Shown: positions 1 to 8,649, counted from the stretch's first letter. The stretch: 64,000 bases of DNA from Rhodoferax lithotrophicus (GCF_019973615.1 NZ_AP024238.1:868001-932000); one strand, 5' to 3'. A program made the numbers and translations. The notes: generated by a model not told the origin, from the sequence alone.

Positions 1-2
1 TG

Positions 3-719
3 GCGCGGCGGGCGCAGGCTTGTGGTGCCAGCCGGATCCGCTTTGCCGACACCCTGGGGGTGCTGGACCCGTTCACCACTTATGACGCGGTGGCGCGACT
101 GCGTGAAGCGGTGGATATCGAGATTGAAATCCACGCCCACAACGATCTCGGCTTGGCCACCGCCAATACGCTGGCGGCCTTGCGTGCCGGGGCCACCCAT
201 GCCAATACCACGGTCAACGGCTTGGGTGAGCGTGCGGGTAATGCGGCGCTGGAAGAAGTGGTGATGGGTGTGCGCCACCTGCACCATGCCAAGACCGGTG
301 TGAATACGCAGGCGCTGGTGTCCATTTCCCGTCTGGTAGCCCGCGCCTCTGGCCGTCAGGTGGCTTTCAACAAAAGCATCGTCGGGGATGCTGTGTTCAC
401 GCATGAATCCGGCATCCATATTGATGGCTTGCTGAAAAACGCCTCTACCTACGAGAGTTTTGATCCCTCGGAACTGGGCCGCCATCGCAGCACGGTACTG
501 GGCAAACACTCTGGCTCACAGGCGGTGCGCCAGGCCTATGGCCAGTTGGGGGTGGTGCTGGACGATGACGCGTTGACCGCCCGCCTGCTGGCGCGTATCC
601 GCGACCATGCCATGCGGGTCAAGCAGGAAGCCACCGTCGATGAGCTGCGCAGCTTTTTGCTGGAGTCGCTGGAGGTTTCGCCATCTCATGCTCATGCCGC
701 CAGCGGCATGGCCACATAA
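3..719 (+). CDS. nifV: Homocitrate synthase NifV (5'-truncated)
   Basis: The C-terminal 238 residues of an alpha-isopropylmalate/homocitrate synthase family enzyme; the frame is open to the left edge of the window, so the start is missing. Visible are the metal-binding HAHND motif, the NGLGERAGN motif and the ESGIHIDGLLKN segment typical of the TIM-barrel/linker region. Family knowledge: these enzymes condense acetyl-CoA with 2-oxoglutarate (NifV, homocitrate for FeMo-co) or with 2-oxoisovalerate (LeuA). The call as NifV rather than LeuA rests on nifW directly downstream and on the lack of a long C-terminal leucine-regulatory domain. It probably forms the end of a nif operon lying to the left. 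Confidence 0.85.
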   Translation, partial: ARRAQACGASRIRFADTLGVLDPFTTYDAVARLREAVDIEIEIHAHNDLGLATANTLAALRAGATHANTTVNGLGERAGNAALEEVVMGVRHLHHAKTGVNTQALVSISRLVARASGRQVAFNKSIVGDAVFTHESGIHIDGLLKNASTYESFDPSELGRHRSTVLGKHSGSQAVRQAYGQLGVVLDDDALTARLLARIRDHAMRVKQEATVDELRSFLLESLEVSPSHAHAASGMAT

Positions 720-779
720 GGTCAGGCATGGATGCCAAGACCTTGCCCTTCTTCAAACCATAACCCGGGAGTAAACATC

Positions 780-1118
780 ATGGAAACCTTTCTTCAACAA
801 CTCAAGGCACTGTCTTCTGCCGAGGACTTTCTGCAGTACTTTGGCGTACCGTTTGACCAAGGGGTGGTTAATGTCAGCCGCCTGCACATCCTGAAGCGCT
901 TTTTTCAGTACATCCGCCAGGAAAACCTGTTGGCACAAACCGATGAAGTGGGGCTCTACACCTTGTACCGCGTGCAGTTGGTCAAGGCTTATTCGGACTT
1001 TGTGAAATCGACCCCTGCACAAGAGAAGGTTTTCAAGGTGTTTCAGGATGTGAATGGCCGCCAGCACGTGACGCTGGACAGCCTCAAAGCGTCGCTGCCG
1101 CGGCGCGCCATGGCCTGA
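780..1118 (+). CDS. nifW: Nitrogenase stabilizing/protective protein NifW
   Basis: A 112-residue protein beginning METFLQQLKAL, matching the small NifW family in length and sequence character (sAEDFLQYFGVPFDQ, then a LHILKRFFQYI helix). NifW protects the MoFe protein of nitrogenase and helps its maturation. The ATG at 780 is chosen because CGGGAG lies 9-14 bases upstream; an in-frame ATG at 732 has no such site. It lies 61 bp after nifV and is probably cotranscribed. There is no membrane segment; the product is cytoplasmic. It supports reading the truncated first gene as nifV. Confidence 0.85.
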   Translation: METFLQQLKALSSAEDFLQYFGVPFDQGVVNVSRLHILKRFFQYIRQENLLAQTDEVGLYTLYRVQLVKAYSDFVKSTPAQEKVFKVFQDVNGRQHVTLDSLKASLPRRAMA

Positions 1119-1175
1119 CGCCGTTGAAGTATCTGTTGGAAACCCGGTAACCCTGACATGCCAAAGGATGCTCCC

Positions 1176-2228
1176 GTGAAAAAAGATTCATCTGCCCATG
1201 CCGCATATCCCACCGAGGGAAATGTGGTGACCCAACCCCGCACACTGGGCCGTCGTCGGCTGATGCTGATGGCCGCTGTTCTGCCACTGGCCGCCTGGCG
1301 TATCCAGCAGGATGCGCAGGCCGCGCCGTTGCGCTGGGAGGGTATGGCCATGGGAGCACCGGCCTCTTTGGTGCTTCACCATGGTGGAGATACGGCGGGG
1401 GCACAGGCTGCGCTTGCCGCCACTCTGGCCGAAGTGTCCCGACTGGAAGCCATGTTCAGCCTGTTCCGTGCCGACTCGGTGTTGTCCCGGCTCAACCGCA
1501 CGGGTCGTGTTGACAATGTGCCGCCCGAATTTGTGTCGCTGCTGAGTACCGCACTGGAGATGGCAGCAGGTTCCAACGGTGTGTTTGACCCCAGTATTCA
1601 ACCGCTGTGGAGTCTGTACTTTGACCACTTTGTGGTGAAAGGCAAGACGCAGCCACCTGCTGCTGAGAAGCTGGCGCAGGCCCGGGCCCTGGTGGGTTGG
1701 CGTGGTGTGCAGTTGACGGGTACCTCGGTCTCGCTGGCACGTGCCGGCATGGGCCTCACACTGAATGGCGTGGCACAGGGTTTTGTGACCGACCGCTGCA
1801 GCGCGGTGCTGCGCGCGCATGGCTTCAGCCACATGCTGGTGGACATGGGTGAGCCACGTGCCGTGGCGGCCAAACCCGATGGTTCAGCCTGGCAAATTGG
1901 TTTGGCCGATCCCCGTGATCCCAGTCGCGCATTACATACGTTGTCGGTGCTGGATCAGGCGGTGGCTACATCCGGTGGTTATGGCACGCGGCTGGATGCG
2001 GCAGGTCTCTACACCCACCTGATCGATCCGCGCACCGGGCGCACCGCGCCGGCGTTTGAAAGTGTCAGCGTGGTGGGGCCCACGGCCACCCAGGCTGATG
2101 TGCTGTCGACCGCACTGGCCTTGATTCCCCGTAGCGATGTGTCGGCACGCCTGGCCTTGCTGCACACGCAGCCGGGTTGCCGTGCAATTTGTATTGACAG
2201 CGCTGGTCAGGTGAGTGAGTTGTCATGA
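1176..2228 (+). CDS. apbE: FAD:protein FMN transferase (ApbE/RnfF family)
   Basis: A protein of about 350 residues with a twin-arginine-like N-terminus (RRRLMLMAAVLPLAAW, about residues 26-41), predicting export to the periplasm. The ApbE signature is clear: MAMGAPASLVL near the mature N-terminus, SLFRADSVLSRLN, LTLNGVAQGFVTDR and HLIDPRTGR. ApbE enzymes attach FMN covalently to threonine in (S/A)GAT motifs; the RnfG and RnfD proteins encoded downstream are the obvious substrates, and the corresponding Rhodobacter gene is rnfF. The GTG at 1176 has AAAGGA seven bases upstream; an in-frame ATG at 1158 is the alternative. The stop overlaps the next start (ATGA). Confidence 0.88.
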   Translation: MKKDSSAHAAYPTEGNVVTQPRTLGRRRLMLMAAVLPLAAWRIQQDAQAAPLRWEGMAMGAPASLVLHHGGDTAGAQAALAATLAEVSRLEAMFSLFRADSVLSRLNRTGRVDNVPPEFVSLLSTALEMAAGSNGVFDPSIQPLWSLYFDHFVVKGKTQPPAAEKLAQARALVGWRGVQLTGTSVSLARAGMGLTLNGVAQGFVTDRCSAVLRAHGFSHMLVDMGEPRAVAAKPDGSAWQIGLADPRDPSRALHTLSVLDQAVATSGGYGTRLDAAGLYTHLIDPRTGRTAPAFESVSVVGPTATQADVLSTALALIPRSDVSARLALLHTQPGCRAICIDSAGQVSELS

Positions 2229-2770
2229 ACACGCAGCACGATTGCGCTGATGATTTGATCGAAGGCCTGGCCCGTGTGGTGGCGCTTGACGGTGACCAGG
2301 TCTGGCTGGTGGCTGAACAGCCCGCAGCCTGCGGCAGTTGCGCCACACGCAGCGCCTGTGGCAGTGGTGACAGCAAGCCGGGGGCCAGCTGGCGTGTGTC
2401 GCGCACACTCGGCCATGGTCAAGCCCAGTTGGCCTTGGGGGACACCGTTCGTATTGGTGTGGATCGCAACGCACTCATCCGTGCGACGCTCACCGCTTAT
2501 GCCTTGCCGCTGGTCACGATGCTGATCGCCGCTATGAGCATGCAGGGTGCCGGTGATGCCATGGCCATAGTTGCCGCGCTTGTGGGGCTGGTGGCCGGGG
2601 TGGTGGCTGCCAAAGGGATGGCCCGGCGTTGGCGCAATGCCTTGGTGCCGGTGGTGCTGGGGCGTGTCCAGAGTGCGGCAAGTTCGGCATGTGGCACGGC
2701 CATGCATGGGCATCCAGCGGCTGCTTTGCGCGGTATAGCCATTCCCGTGATTCACCAAAGGAGTCTGTGA
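2225..2770 (+). CDS. rseC: RseC/MucC-family membrane protein in the rnf operon
   Basis: A 181-residue protein with the RseC layout: an N-terminal soluble part with a cysteine cluster ([13 protein letters not shown], about residues 36-48), then two closely spaced hydrophobic helices (about residues 90-125) and a short tail. RseC-type proteins occur in sigma-E loci and in Rnf/Rsx (SoxR-reducing) operons, where the cysteines may carry an iron-sulfur centre. Overlaps with apbE upstream (4 bp) and rnfA downstream (1 bp, TGATG) show translational coupling, so a role in Rnf assembly or regulation is more likely than one in sigma-E control. The exact function is not known. Confidence 0.75.
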   Translation: MNTQHDCADDLIEGLARVVALDGDQVWLVAEQPAACGSCATRSACGSGDSKPGASWRVSRTLGHGQAQLALGDTVRIGVDRNALIRATLTAYALPLVTMLIAAMSMQGAGDAMAIVAALVGLVAGVVAAKGMARRWRNALVPVVLGRVQSAASSACGTAMHGHPAAALRGIAIPVIHQRSL

Positions 2771-3348
2771 TGCAAGATTTTTTACTGGTGCTGCTGAGCA
2801 CAGCGATTGTCAACAACGTTGTGCTGGCCAAGTTTTTGGGCCTGTGTCCCTTTATGGGAACCTCCTCACGTATTGACACTGCCGTGGGTATGGGACTGGC
2901 GACCACCTTTGTGCTGACCTTGTCCACCGGTTTTGTCTGGGTGGTCGAGGCACTGCTGTTGGCCCCACTGGACCTGAGCTTTCTGCGCACGATGTCGTTC
3001 ATTCTGGTGATTGCCGCCGTGGTGCAGTTCACCGAGATGGTGATTCGCCGCATTTCACCACCCTTGTATGAGGCGCTGGGGGTCTATCTGCCGCTGATCA
3101 CCACCAACTGCGCGGTGCTGGGGGTGGCCTTGTTGACGATTCAGGGCGGGTATGGGTTTGCGACCAGTCTGTTGCGCGGTTTTGGCACGGCAGCCGGTTT
3201 TGGTCTGGTACTGGTGATTTTTGCCGGCCTGCGCGAGCGGCTGGCGCTGGCCGAGGTGCCCAAGGTTTTTGAGGGGGCTCCCATCGGGTTTATCACGGCC
3301 GGTGTGTTGTCGCTGGCGTTCATGGGTTTTGCTGGACTGGGAGGTTAA
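2770..3348 (+). CDS. rnfA: Rnf electron transport complex subunit RnfA
   Basis: A 192-residue, very hydrophobic protein with about six transmembrane helices, beginning [20 protein letters not shown], as in RnfA/RsxA/NqrE. Conserved stretches are [12 protein letters not shown] and [12 protein letters not shown]; the cysteines in these two inverted half-repeats are the pair that hold a membrane [2Fe-2S] centre in Rnf/Nqr. The ATG at 2770 overlaps the preceding stop and has AAAGGAG just upstream. It is an integral inner-membrane subunit of the ferredoxin:NAD oxidoreductase and a partner of RnfE. Confidence 0.95.
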   Translation: MQDFLLVLLSTAIVNNVVLAKFLGLCPFMGTSSRIDTAVGMGLATTFVLTLSTGFVWVVEALLLAPLDLSFLRTMSFILVIAAVVQFTEMVIRRISPPLYEALGVYLPLITTNCAVLGVALLTIQGGYGFATSLLRGFGTAAGFGLVLVIFAGLRERLALAEVPKVFEGAPIGFITAGVLSLAFMGFAGLGG

Positions 3349-3352
3349 TGTG

Positions 3353-3922
3353 ATGGATGCACACATGATGACTCAAGCCGCACAAGCGGTCGGTGCGATT
3401 GGCTTGTTGGGCACCGGCCTGGGGGTGGTGCTGGGGGTGGCCGCACGCTACTTGTCCGCCCCGGTGGATGACCGGGCCGAGGCTGTGGCGGCGATTTTGC
3501 CGGGATCGAACTGTGCGCAATGTGGTTTTGCGGGTTGCAAACAGGCGGCTGCCGCCATCGTGGACGGGCGGGCTGCGCCCAACTGTTGTCCACCTGGTGG
3601 TGCGTCCACTGCGCAGCGTGTGGCTGAAATGATTGGTGTGCGGCTGGCGGTGGATGGTTCCGATGCCACTTTGCCCACCGTAGCTTGGGTGGATGAGGCG
3701 CGTTGTATTGGTTGCACCCGGTGTATCCGCAAATGTGGTTCAGATGCCATTGTCGGGTCCATCAAGCAAATGCATACGGTGTTGCCCGAGGCCTGTTATG
3801 CCTGTGGCCTGTGTGAAATCGAATGTCCCACCAAAGCCATTGTGATGAAGCCGGTGGTGCCTACGCTGGCCACCTGGCATTGGCCCAAGCCCACGGCTCC
3901 ACACCGCGTGGCGGCTGGTTGA
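3353..3922 (+). CDS. rnfB: Rnf complex iron-sulfur subunit RnfB
   Basis: A 189-residue protein with an N-terminal membrane anchor (about residues 8-28), a 4Fe-4S domain with the CAQCGFAGC motif and a fourth cysteine in the following CCPPGG, and a C-terminal two-cluster ferredoxin domain (CIGCTRCIRKC and CYACGLCEIECP). It is the electron-entry or relay subunit that receives electrons from ferredoxin or passes them to it. The start at 3353 lies 4 bases after the rnfA stop with GGGAGG upstream; an in-frame GTG at 3350 is the alternative. Length and cysteine spacing are normal for the family. Confidence 0.95.
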   Translation: MDAHMMTQAAQAVGAIGLLGTGLGVVLGVAARYLSAPVDDRAEAVAAILPGSNCAQCGFAGCKQAAAAIVDGRAAPNCCPPGGASTAQRVAEMIGVRLAVDGSDATLPTVAWVDEARCIGCTRCIRKCGSDAIVGSIKQMHTVLPEACYACGLCEIECPTKAIVMKPVVPTLATWHWPKPTAPHRVAAG

Positions 3923-3934
3923 AAGGAGCTTGTA

Positions 3935-5449
3935 ATGTCACTTTTTCAAGTTCGTGGCGGGGTCAAGCTGAGCTACCGCAAGGAGCTCAGCAGTGAAAGC
4001 CCCATTGTGCACATGCCCACACCAAAGCGGGTATGTATCCCTTTGCAGCAGCATGTGGGTAGCCCGGCAGAGCCGGTGGTGGAGGTGGGGCAATGGGTGG
4101 GCAAGGGCCAGCTGATCGGGAAAAGCGGGCGCGGTATTTCCGCCAATGTGCATGCCTCCACCTCAGGCATCGTGACAGCGATCGAAGACCACGTGGCACC
4201 ACATCCCTCCGGTTTGACGCAACTCACGGTGGTGATTGAGGCTGACGGTGACGACCGGTGGGCAGAACTGCCTCCCCCCATCACCGCTGATTTCCCTTTG
4301 CCTGCCACCCCCAAGGAGCTGAATGATCGCGTGGCCGCGGCGGGTATTGTGGGCCTGGGGGGCGCGGCTTTTCCGTCAGCGGTCAAGCTTGACATGCGCT
4401 ACAAATACAGCATTGACACCCTGGTGATCAACGGTGCCGAATGTGAGCCCTACATCACCTGTGATGACCGGTTGATGCGTGAATCCGCCAGCGAAATCAT
4501 CGACGGTGTGCGCATCATGGCCTATGCCCTGGCAGTTGAGCAGATCATCATCGCCATCGAGGCCAACAAGCCCAAAGCCGTGAAAGCGATGCGCGACGCG
4601 GCCAAAGCCGACCGCAGCATCCGGGTTGTGACGGTTCCCACCCGTTTTCCCATGGGCTCGGCCCAGCATTTGCTGCTGGCGGTAACCGGGCGTGAAACAC
4701 CGGCTGACAAGCGTACCGCTGAGGTCGGCGCCGTGGTGCACAACGTGGCTACCGCGCGTGCTGTGAGTTGCGCCATCCGGCGTGGCGAGCCATTGATCAG
4801 CCGTGTGGTCACGGTGTCAGGGTTTGGTGTGCGTGAACCCGCCAACGTGGAGGTGCCGCTGGGCACGTCAGTGGAGGATTTGTTGGCGTTTTGTGGCGGC
4901 TTACACCCGGTGCCGACGCTGCTGATCAATGGCGGCCCGATGATGGGCGCACCACTGCCATCGGTACATGCGCCGGTGGTCAAGGGTTCCAGCGGGGTGC
5001 TGGCGCTGACAGCCGCTGAAATCAACGAAGGCCCGGAGTCCCCGTGTATCCGTTGCGGCAAATGTGTTTCGGCCTGCCCAGCCGGTTTGGTGCCGGTGGA
5101 GATGGCGCAACTGATCAAGCGCGGGGATTTGCAGGGAGCCAAAGCCATTGGCAGCCAGGATTGCATTGCATGTGGTTCGTGTTCCTACATCTGCCCCTCA
5201 CACATTCCGTTGGCACACTACTTCAGCTTTGCCAACGGGAAGCTGAACGCGCTGGATCGTGATGCCCGTCGGCAAGACCGGATTCGCTCACTGATTCAGG
5301 CCCGCAACGAACGTGCAGCCCGTGAAGCGGAGATGAAAAAAGCCGCTGCCGCCGCACGCAAGGCCGCTAAAGCCGCGACCGCTGCCGCCAAAGCAGCGGC
5401 CACCGAAACCACTGCCGCAAGCACCACCCAGATGGAGGAGACCACATGA
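3935..5449 (+). CDS. rnfC: Rnf complex NADH/FMN-binding subunit RnfC
   Basis: A 504-residue soluble peripheral subunit. It has an N-terminal RnfC barrel-sandwich region, a flavin/NADH-binding Rossmann-like part (GIVGLGGAAFPSAVK, NGAECEPYITCDDRLM), an SLBB-type segment, then two 4Fe-4S motifs (CIRCGKCVSACP, about residues 370-381, and CIACGSCSYICP, about 409-420). The last 50 residues form an alanine/lysine-rich charged tail (repeats such as AAAARKAAKAA), a variable feature of RnfC proteins. AAGGAG lies 8 bases before the ATG. The stop overlaps rnfD by 4 bp. Confidence 0.95.
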   Translation: MSLFQVRGGVKLSYRKELSSESPIVHMPTPKRVCIPLQQHVGSPAEPVVEVGQWVGKGQLIGKSGRGISANVHASTSGIVTAIEDHVAPHPSGLTQLTVVIEADGDDRWAELPPPITADFPLPATPKELNDRVAAAGIVGLGGAAFPSAVKLDMRYKYSIDTLVINGAECEPYITCDDRLMRESASEIIDGVRIMAYALAVEQIIIAIEANKPKAVKAMRDAAKADRSIRVVTVPTRFPMGSAQHLLLAVTGRETPADKRTAEVGAVVHNVATARAVSCAIRRGEPLISRVVTVSGFGVREPANVEVPLGTSVEDLLAFCGGLHPVPTLLINGGPMMGAPLPSVHAPVVKGSSGVLALTAAEINEGPESPCIRCGKCVSACPAGLVPVEMAQLIKRGDLQGAKAIGSQDCIACGSCSYICPSHIPLAHYFSFANGKLNALDRDARRQDRIRSLIQARNERAAREAEMKKAAAAARKAAKAATAAAKAAATETTAASTTQMEETT

Positions 5450-6534
5450 GCACCCTGGCCAACCGTGCCGGACCTTTCACGCACACGGTCAACACCGTCA
5501 CCCGCACCATGCTGTGGGTCATCCTGGCCCTGACCCCTGCCACGGCTTACGGCCTGTGGCTGTATGGCTGGCCTGCCGTGATGCTGTTTGTCATCACCTT
5601 GGTTGCGGCCCTGGCTTTTGAGGCCGTCATGCTCGTGCTGCTGGGGCAGCCGGTGCGCGCACGGCTGTTGGACGGGTCGGCCTTGCTGACCGGCTGGTTG
5701 CTGGCGATGAGCCTGCCGCCCTGGGCCCCCTGGTGGATCGGGGTTTTGGGCAGCTTGTTTGCGATTGTGGTGGCCAAGCATCTGTTTGGCGGTTTAGGCC
5801 AAAACATGTTCAACCCCGCCATGGTGGCGCGTGTGGTGCTCTTGATTTCATTCCCGGTGCAGCTGACGATGTGGGTGGCGCCGGCTCCTTTGGGGAGCAC
5901 CACGACCCCTTCCTTCGGTCAGGCGTTGGCGTATGTCAGTGGCTACACGCCCATACCCGAGCACATGAGCGCCGCAACCGCACTGGGCACGTTGAAGACC
6001 GAGCTGTCGCGTGGGGTTTCGGTGGAAAAAACCGCTGCGCAACTCCCGCAGCCGCAGCAACTGGCCCTCGGCAACGAGTCCGGCTCAATGGGGGAAACCT
6101 CGGCCATGCTGCTGCTTGCGGGTGGGGTGTTGTTGCTGGCCTTGCGCATCATTTCCTGGCATATCCCGGTCAGTCTTTTGGCCACGCTGGCGGTGTTGGC
6201 CGCAGTTTCGCATGCCTTACATCCTGACCGATTTGCCTCGATGCCCATTCATCTGCTGTCCGGGGCGGCGATGCTGGGGGCCTTTTTTATTGCCACCGAT
6301 TACGTCACCTCGCCTGTGTCACGCAGTGGGCAGCTGTTGTTTGGCGCGGGGATTGGCGCGTTGACCTGGGTGATTCGCGCACTGGGTGGCTACCCTGAAG
6401 GCCTGGCCTTTGCGGTGGTGCTGATGAACGCACTGGTGCCGTTGATTGACAGGGGATTTCGCCCGCGGGTGTTTGGTCGCAGCTGGCGCGGCACATCTCT
6501 GGAAGCCAAGTCACAACCCAAGATCCACATATGA
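5446..6534 (+). CDS. rnfD: Rnf complex membrane subunit RnfD
   Basis: A 362-residue polytopic membrane protein with roughly nine or ten helices, of the NqrB/RnfD family. Conserved features include FGGLGQNMFNPAMVARV and the C-terminal IRALGGYPEGLAFAVVLMNA. The periplasmic loop around residues 165-185 contains SAATALG, the probable threonine site for covalent FMN, modified from the usual GAT. It is the likely ion-translocating core with RnfA, RnfE and RnfG. It starts in ATGA overlap with rnfC and ends in ATGA overlap with rnfG. Confidence 0.94.
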   Translation: MSTLANRAGPFTHTVNTVTRTMLWVILALTPATAYGLWLYGWPAVMLFVITLVAALAFEAVMLVLLGQPVRARLLDGSALLTGWLLAMSLPPWAPWWIGVLGSLFAIVVAKHLFGGLGQNMFNPAMVARVVLLISFPVQLTMWVAPAPLGSTTTPSFGQALAYVSGYTPIPEHMSAATALGTLKTELSRGVSVEKTAAQLPQPQQLALGNESGSMGETSAMLLLAGGVLLLALRIISWHIPVSLLATLAVLAAVSHALHPDRFASMPIHLLSGAAMLGAFFIATDYVTSPVSRSGQLLFGAGIGALTWVIRALGGYPEGLAFAVVLMNALVPLIDRGFRPRVFGRSWRGTSLEAKSQPKIHI

Positions 6535-7202
6535 ATACGCCCGAGCCAACTTCATCCCCCACACCTGCCACCCCCATGTCAGCCCGTCTTTTTGCGTTGC
6601 TGGAGCCCGTTGGCGGCAAGCATGCTTTGGTGCTGGGTGGTTTTTCACTGGCCGCCACTTTGCTGTTGTCACTGGCGTATGGCCTGACCAAGGAGCCGAT
6701 TGAACAAAGTGCACTGGAGGACTTGCGCCATTCGCTGGAGCAGGTGATACCCCAGGACATCCATGACAACAATCCGGCCGCCGATACGGTGCAGCTGCAA
6801 CTGGATGGCGTGCCCTTGCTGGTTTATCGGGCGCGCAAGGCCCATCACGTGACCGGGGTGGCGTTTGAGGCCAGCCGCAAAGGTTATAGCGGTGAAATCC
6901 GCTTGCTGCTGGGGATTGACGAAAACGGCAAGCTGCTCGGGGTGCGGGTGTTGAAACACACCGAAACACCGGGCCTGGGTGACAAGATTGAGGTGACCCG
7001 GACCGACTGGATCACCCGTTTCACCGGGTTGTCCCTGGGCAACCCGCCCGAGGCGCAATGGGCCGTCAAAAAGGACGGCGGCGCATTTGACCAATTTGCC
7101 GGGGCCACCATCACACCACGTGCGGTGGTTAACGGCATCAAGGACGGGCTGCAATTGTTTGCCGCCCACCGTCAAACCCTGCTGGAGGAGGTTTCCAAAT
7201 GA
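6531..7202 (+). CDS. rnfG: Rnf complex FMN-carrying subunit RnfG
   Basis: A 223-residue protein with one N-terminal membrane anchor (about residues 30-48, ALVLGGFSLAATLLLSLAYG) and a periplasmic FMN-binding domain. The flavinylation motif AGATITPRAV (about residues 188-197) carries the threonine to which FMN is attached by ApbE; ETPGLGDKIE upstream is also typical. The apbE gene four genes upstream in the same operon is its probable modifying enzyme. Overlaps of 4 bp at both ends mark translational coupling. Confidence 0.94.
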   Translation: MNTPEPTSSPTPATPMSARLFALLEPVGGKHALVLGGFSLAATLLLSLAYGLTKEPIEQSALEDLRHSLEQVIPQDIHDNNPAADTVQLQLDGVPLLVYRARKAHHVTGVAFEASRKGYSGEIRLLLGIDENGKLLGVRVLKHTETPGLGDKIEVTRTDWITRFTGLSLGNPPEAQWAVKKDGGAFDQFAGATITPRAVVNGIKDGLQLFAAHRQTLLEEVSK

Positions 7203-7888
7203 GTCAGATCCGCGACATCCTGGCCGATGGTGTGTGGCGCAACAACGTGGTGTTCAGCCAGATGTTGTCGCTGTGCCCTACATTGGCGGTCACCTCAGCC
7301 GCCACCCAGGGCCTGGGTATGGGCATGGCCACGCTGGCGGTGTTGATCGCCTCCAATGTGCTGGTGGCCTTGCTGCGTGGCTTGATCACCGATGAGGTGC
7401 GTATTCCGGCGTTTGTGCTGATCATTGCCACCCTGGTGACGATTGTGGACTTGGCCATGAACGCCTGGTTACATGAGTTGCACAAGGTGCTGGGCCTGTT
7501 TATTCCGCTGATTGTGGTGAACTGCCTGATTCTGGGCCGTGCCGAGTCCTTTGCCTGTAAAAACAGCGTGGCCTTGTCCGCGCTGGATGGTTTGGCCATG
7601 GGGGCAGGCTTCACCCTGGCGCTGACCCTGATGGGCGCTTTGCGCGAAATTGGTGGTACTGGCAAAGTGTTCTCGGGGGCCGCCAACTTGTTGGGCCCTG
7701 CCATGGGTGTGCTGGAAGTGCGCGTCTACCCCGGTGATGGGGCCTTGGTGATGATCTTGCCCGCAGGTGGTTTTATTGTGCTGGGGTTGATGATTGCCGC
7801 CAAACGCGCGATGGATGCCCGAAAACCGGCCGCCAAACCACTGCCTGCCTCTTCTGAAACCCTCACACCGGTGGCGGTGGCATCATGA
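7199..7888 (+). CDS. rnfE: Rnf complex membrane subunit RnfE
   Basis: A 229-residue hydrophobic protein homologous to RnfA (RnfE/NqrD family), with about six transmembrane helices. Conserved elements are GVWRNNVVFSQMLSLCPTLAVT near the start (here spanning residues 8-29) and IPLIVVNCLILGRAE, each with the cysteine expected for the RnfA/RnfE interface cluster. The C-terminal 25 residues are a short hydrophilic tail. The gene overlaps both rnfG and rnfH by 4 bp. Confidence 0.94.
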   Translation: MSQIRDILADGVWRNNVVFSQMLSLCPTLAVTSAATQGLGMGMATLAVLIASNVLVALLRGLITDEVRIPAFVLIIATLVTIVDLAMNAWLHELHKVLGLFIPLIVVNCLILGRAESFACKNSVALSALDGLAMGAGFTLALTLMGALREIGGTGKVFSGAANLLGPAMGVLEVRVYPGDGALVMILPAGGFIVLGLMIAAKRAMDARKPAAKPLPASSETLTPVAVAS

Positions 7889-8157
7889 AGGTCAGTGTCA
7901 CCTACGCGCTGCCAGAGCGGCAAAGCTGGCTGGAGGTGGAGGTGCCCGAGCAGGCCACGGTGCGGGATGCCATTGAGGCCAGCGGCATTACACGGGTGTT
8001 TCCCACGCTGGACCTGAGCACCCAAAAAGTGGGTGTTTTTGGCAAACTGGTGGCGCTGGAAGCCCGCCTGGAGCCAGGGCAGCGGGTTGAAATCTACCGC
8101 CCCATCACGGCCGACCCCAAGTTGTTGCGGGGGGATGATGATGACGATAGTGATTGA
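7885..8157 (+). CDS. rnfH: RnfH family ubiquitin-fold protein
   Basis: A 90-residue protein with the small beta-grasp RnfH fold (KVSVTYALPERQ, then DAIEASGI and RVEIYRPITADPK). RnfH occurs at the end of rnf operons in Rhodobacter and near ratA/smpB in other proteobacteria; its biochemical role is not settled. The C-terminus is strongly acidic (GDDDDDSD). Placement right after rnfE with an ATGA overlap makes it the last gene of the operon. No strong intrinsic terminator follows; a dispersed palindromic repeat lies 12 bases downstream. Confidence 0.9.
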   Translation: MKVSVTYALPERQSWLEVEVPEQATVRDAIEASGITRVFPTLDLSTQKVGVFGKLVALEARLEPGQRVEIYRPITADPKLLRGDDDDDSD

Positions 8158-8169
8158 TTGTGGATTGGA

Positions 8170-8226
8170 GTGCTATAAAGTTGATATCTATTTGCGCAAT
8201 CTGCACAATGTCTAGAGGCCTAAAAA
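8170..8226 (-). repeat. Dispersed palindromic repeat, copy 1 (degenerate)
   Basis: Contains GATATCTATTTGCGCAAT and, 13 bases on, TCTAGAGGCC, matching the two ends of the family consensus (gene end, then ATAGCTACTTGCGC, loop, AAGCGCTAGAGGCC). The inner stem is decayed. It lies just after the rnfH stop in the same orientation that other copies take after gene ends. Strand is given relative to the form that reads GCGCTT...AAGCGCAAGTAGCTATT. Confidence 0.55.
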
Positions 8227-8275
8227 GCATGTAGAAACATGTGAAAAGTGCATTGCGATCTAGCTGACTTTTGTA

Positions 8276-8595
8276 ATCCCCCCCTATCCTCCCCGCTCCT
8301 TTCCACCCCCGCCGAGGCGGAAAGGAGAGCCAACAGCCGTATTTGGCTGCGTCTTTAAAGTGAGGCCAGACAACGCTACGGCCAACGTGGCGGTGTGGGA
8401 ACGCGGTGACGCTCGCGCTGATAAGTCGTTCACCAACGTTCAAACGCACAGGTTTTCGATGATTGGTGTACACCCTCACCGCTGTGTTGGCCATTCGCGT
8501 TGTATGCCCTCCGTCAATACACAAGGCCAAATACGGCTGTTAGGCTCCCTTTCCGCCCCGGCGGGGGTGGAAAGGGCGGGGGGATAGGGGGGGAT
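8276..8595. mobile_element. MITE-like long inverted repeat element, 320 bp
   Basis: The two arms begin and end with ATCCCCCCCTATCC and its complement. The left arm (8276-8347) and the reverse complement of the right arm (8523-8595) match over about 70 bp, sharing CTTTCCACCCCCGCC, GGCGGAAAGG and AACAGCCGTATTTGGC. The symmetry continues inward imperfectly (ACAACGC, GGCCAAC and GCGGTG in both halves) toward a centre near 8436, so nearly the whole element is one imperfect palindrome. It holds no credible gene. This is the form of a non-autonomous transposable element or a very large hairpin; no clear target-site duplication can be defined. It occupies the long gap between rnfH and dapF. Confidence 0.65.
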
Positions 8596-8600
8596 ACGTA

Positions 8601-8649
8601 ACTATGAATTTCATAGCTGTCCGCGCAAATATCACAAGCGCTAGAAGCC
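8601..8649 (-). repeat. Dispersed palindromic repeat, copy 2
   Basis: Reads TTCATAGCTGTCCGCGCAAA and then ACAAGCGCTAGAAGCC, a good match to the family. It lies between the MITE-like element and dapF. Unlike most copies it does not follow a gene end directly. The remaining bases up to 8730 hold no recognisable feature other than what may be the dapF promoter region. Confidence 0.7.

Noticed and set aside
2696..2712. TGGCACGGCCATGC resembling a sigma-54 promoter before rnfA
   Set aside because: The spacing between GG and GC is one base short, and it lies within the coding sequence of the upstream overlapping gene.
8360..8587. 75-codon open frame inside the palindromic element
   Set aside because: It merely reads through the two arms of the inverted repeat; no ribosome site or homology pattern.
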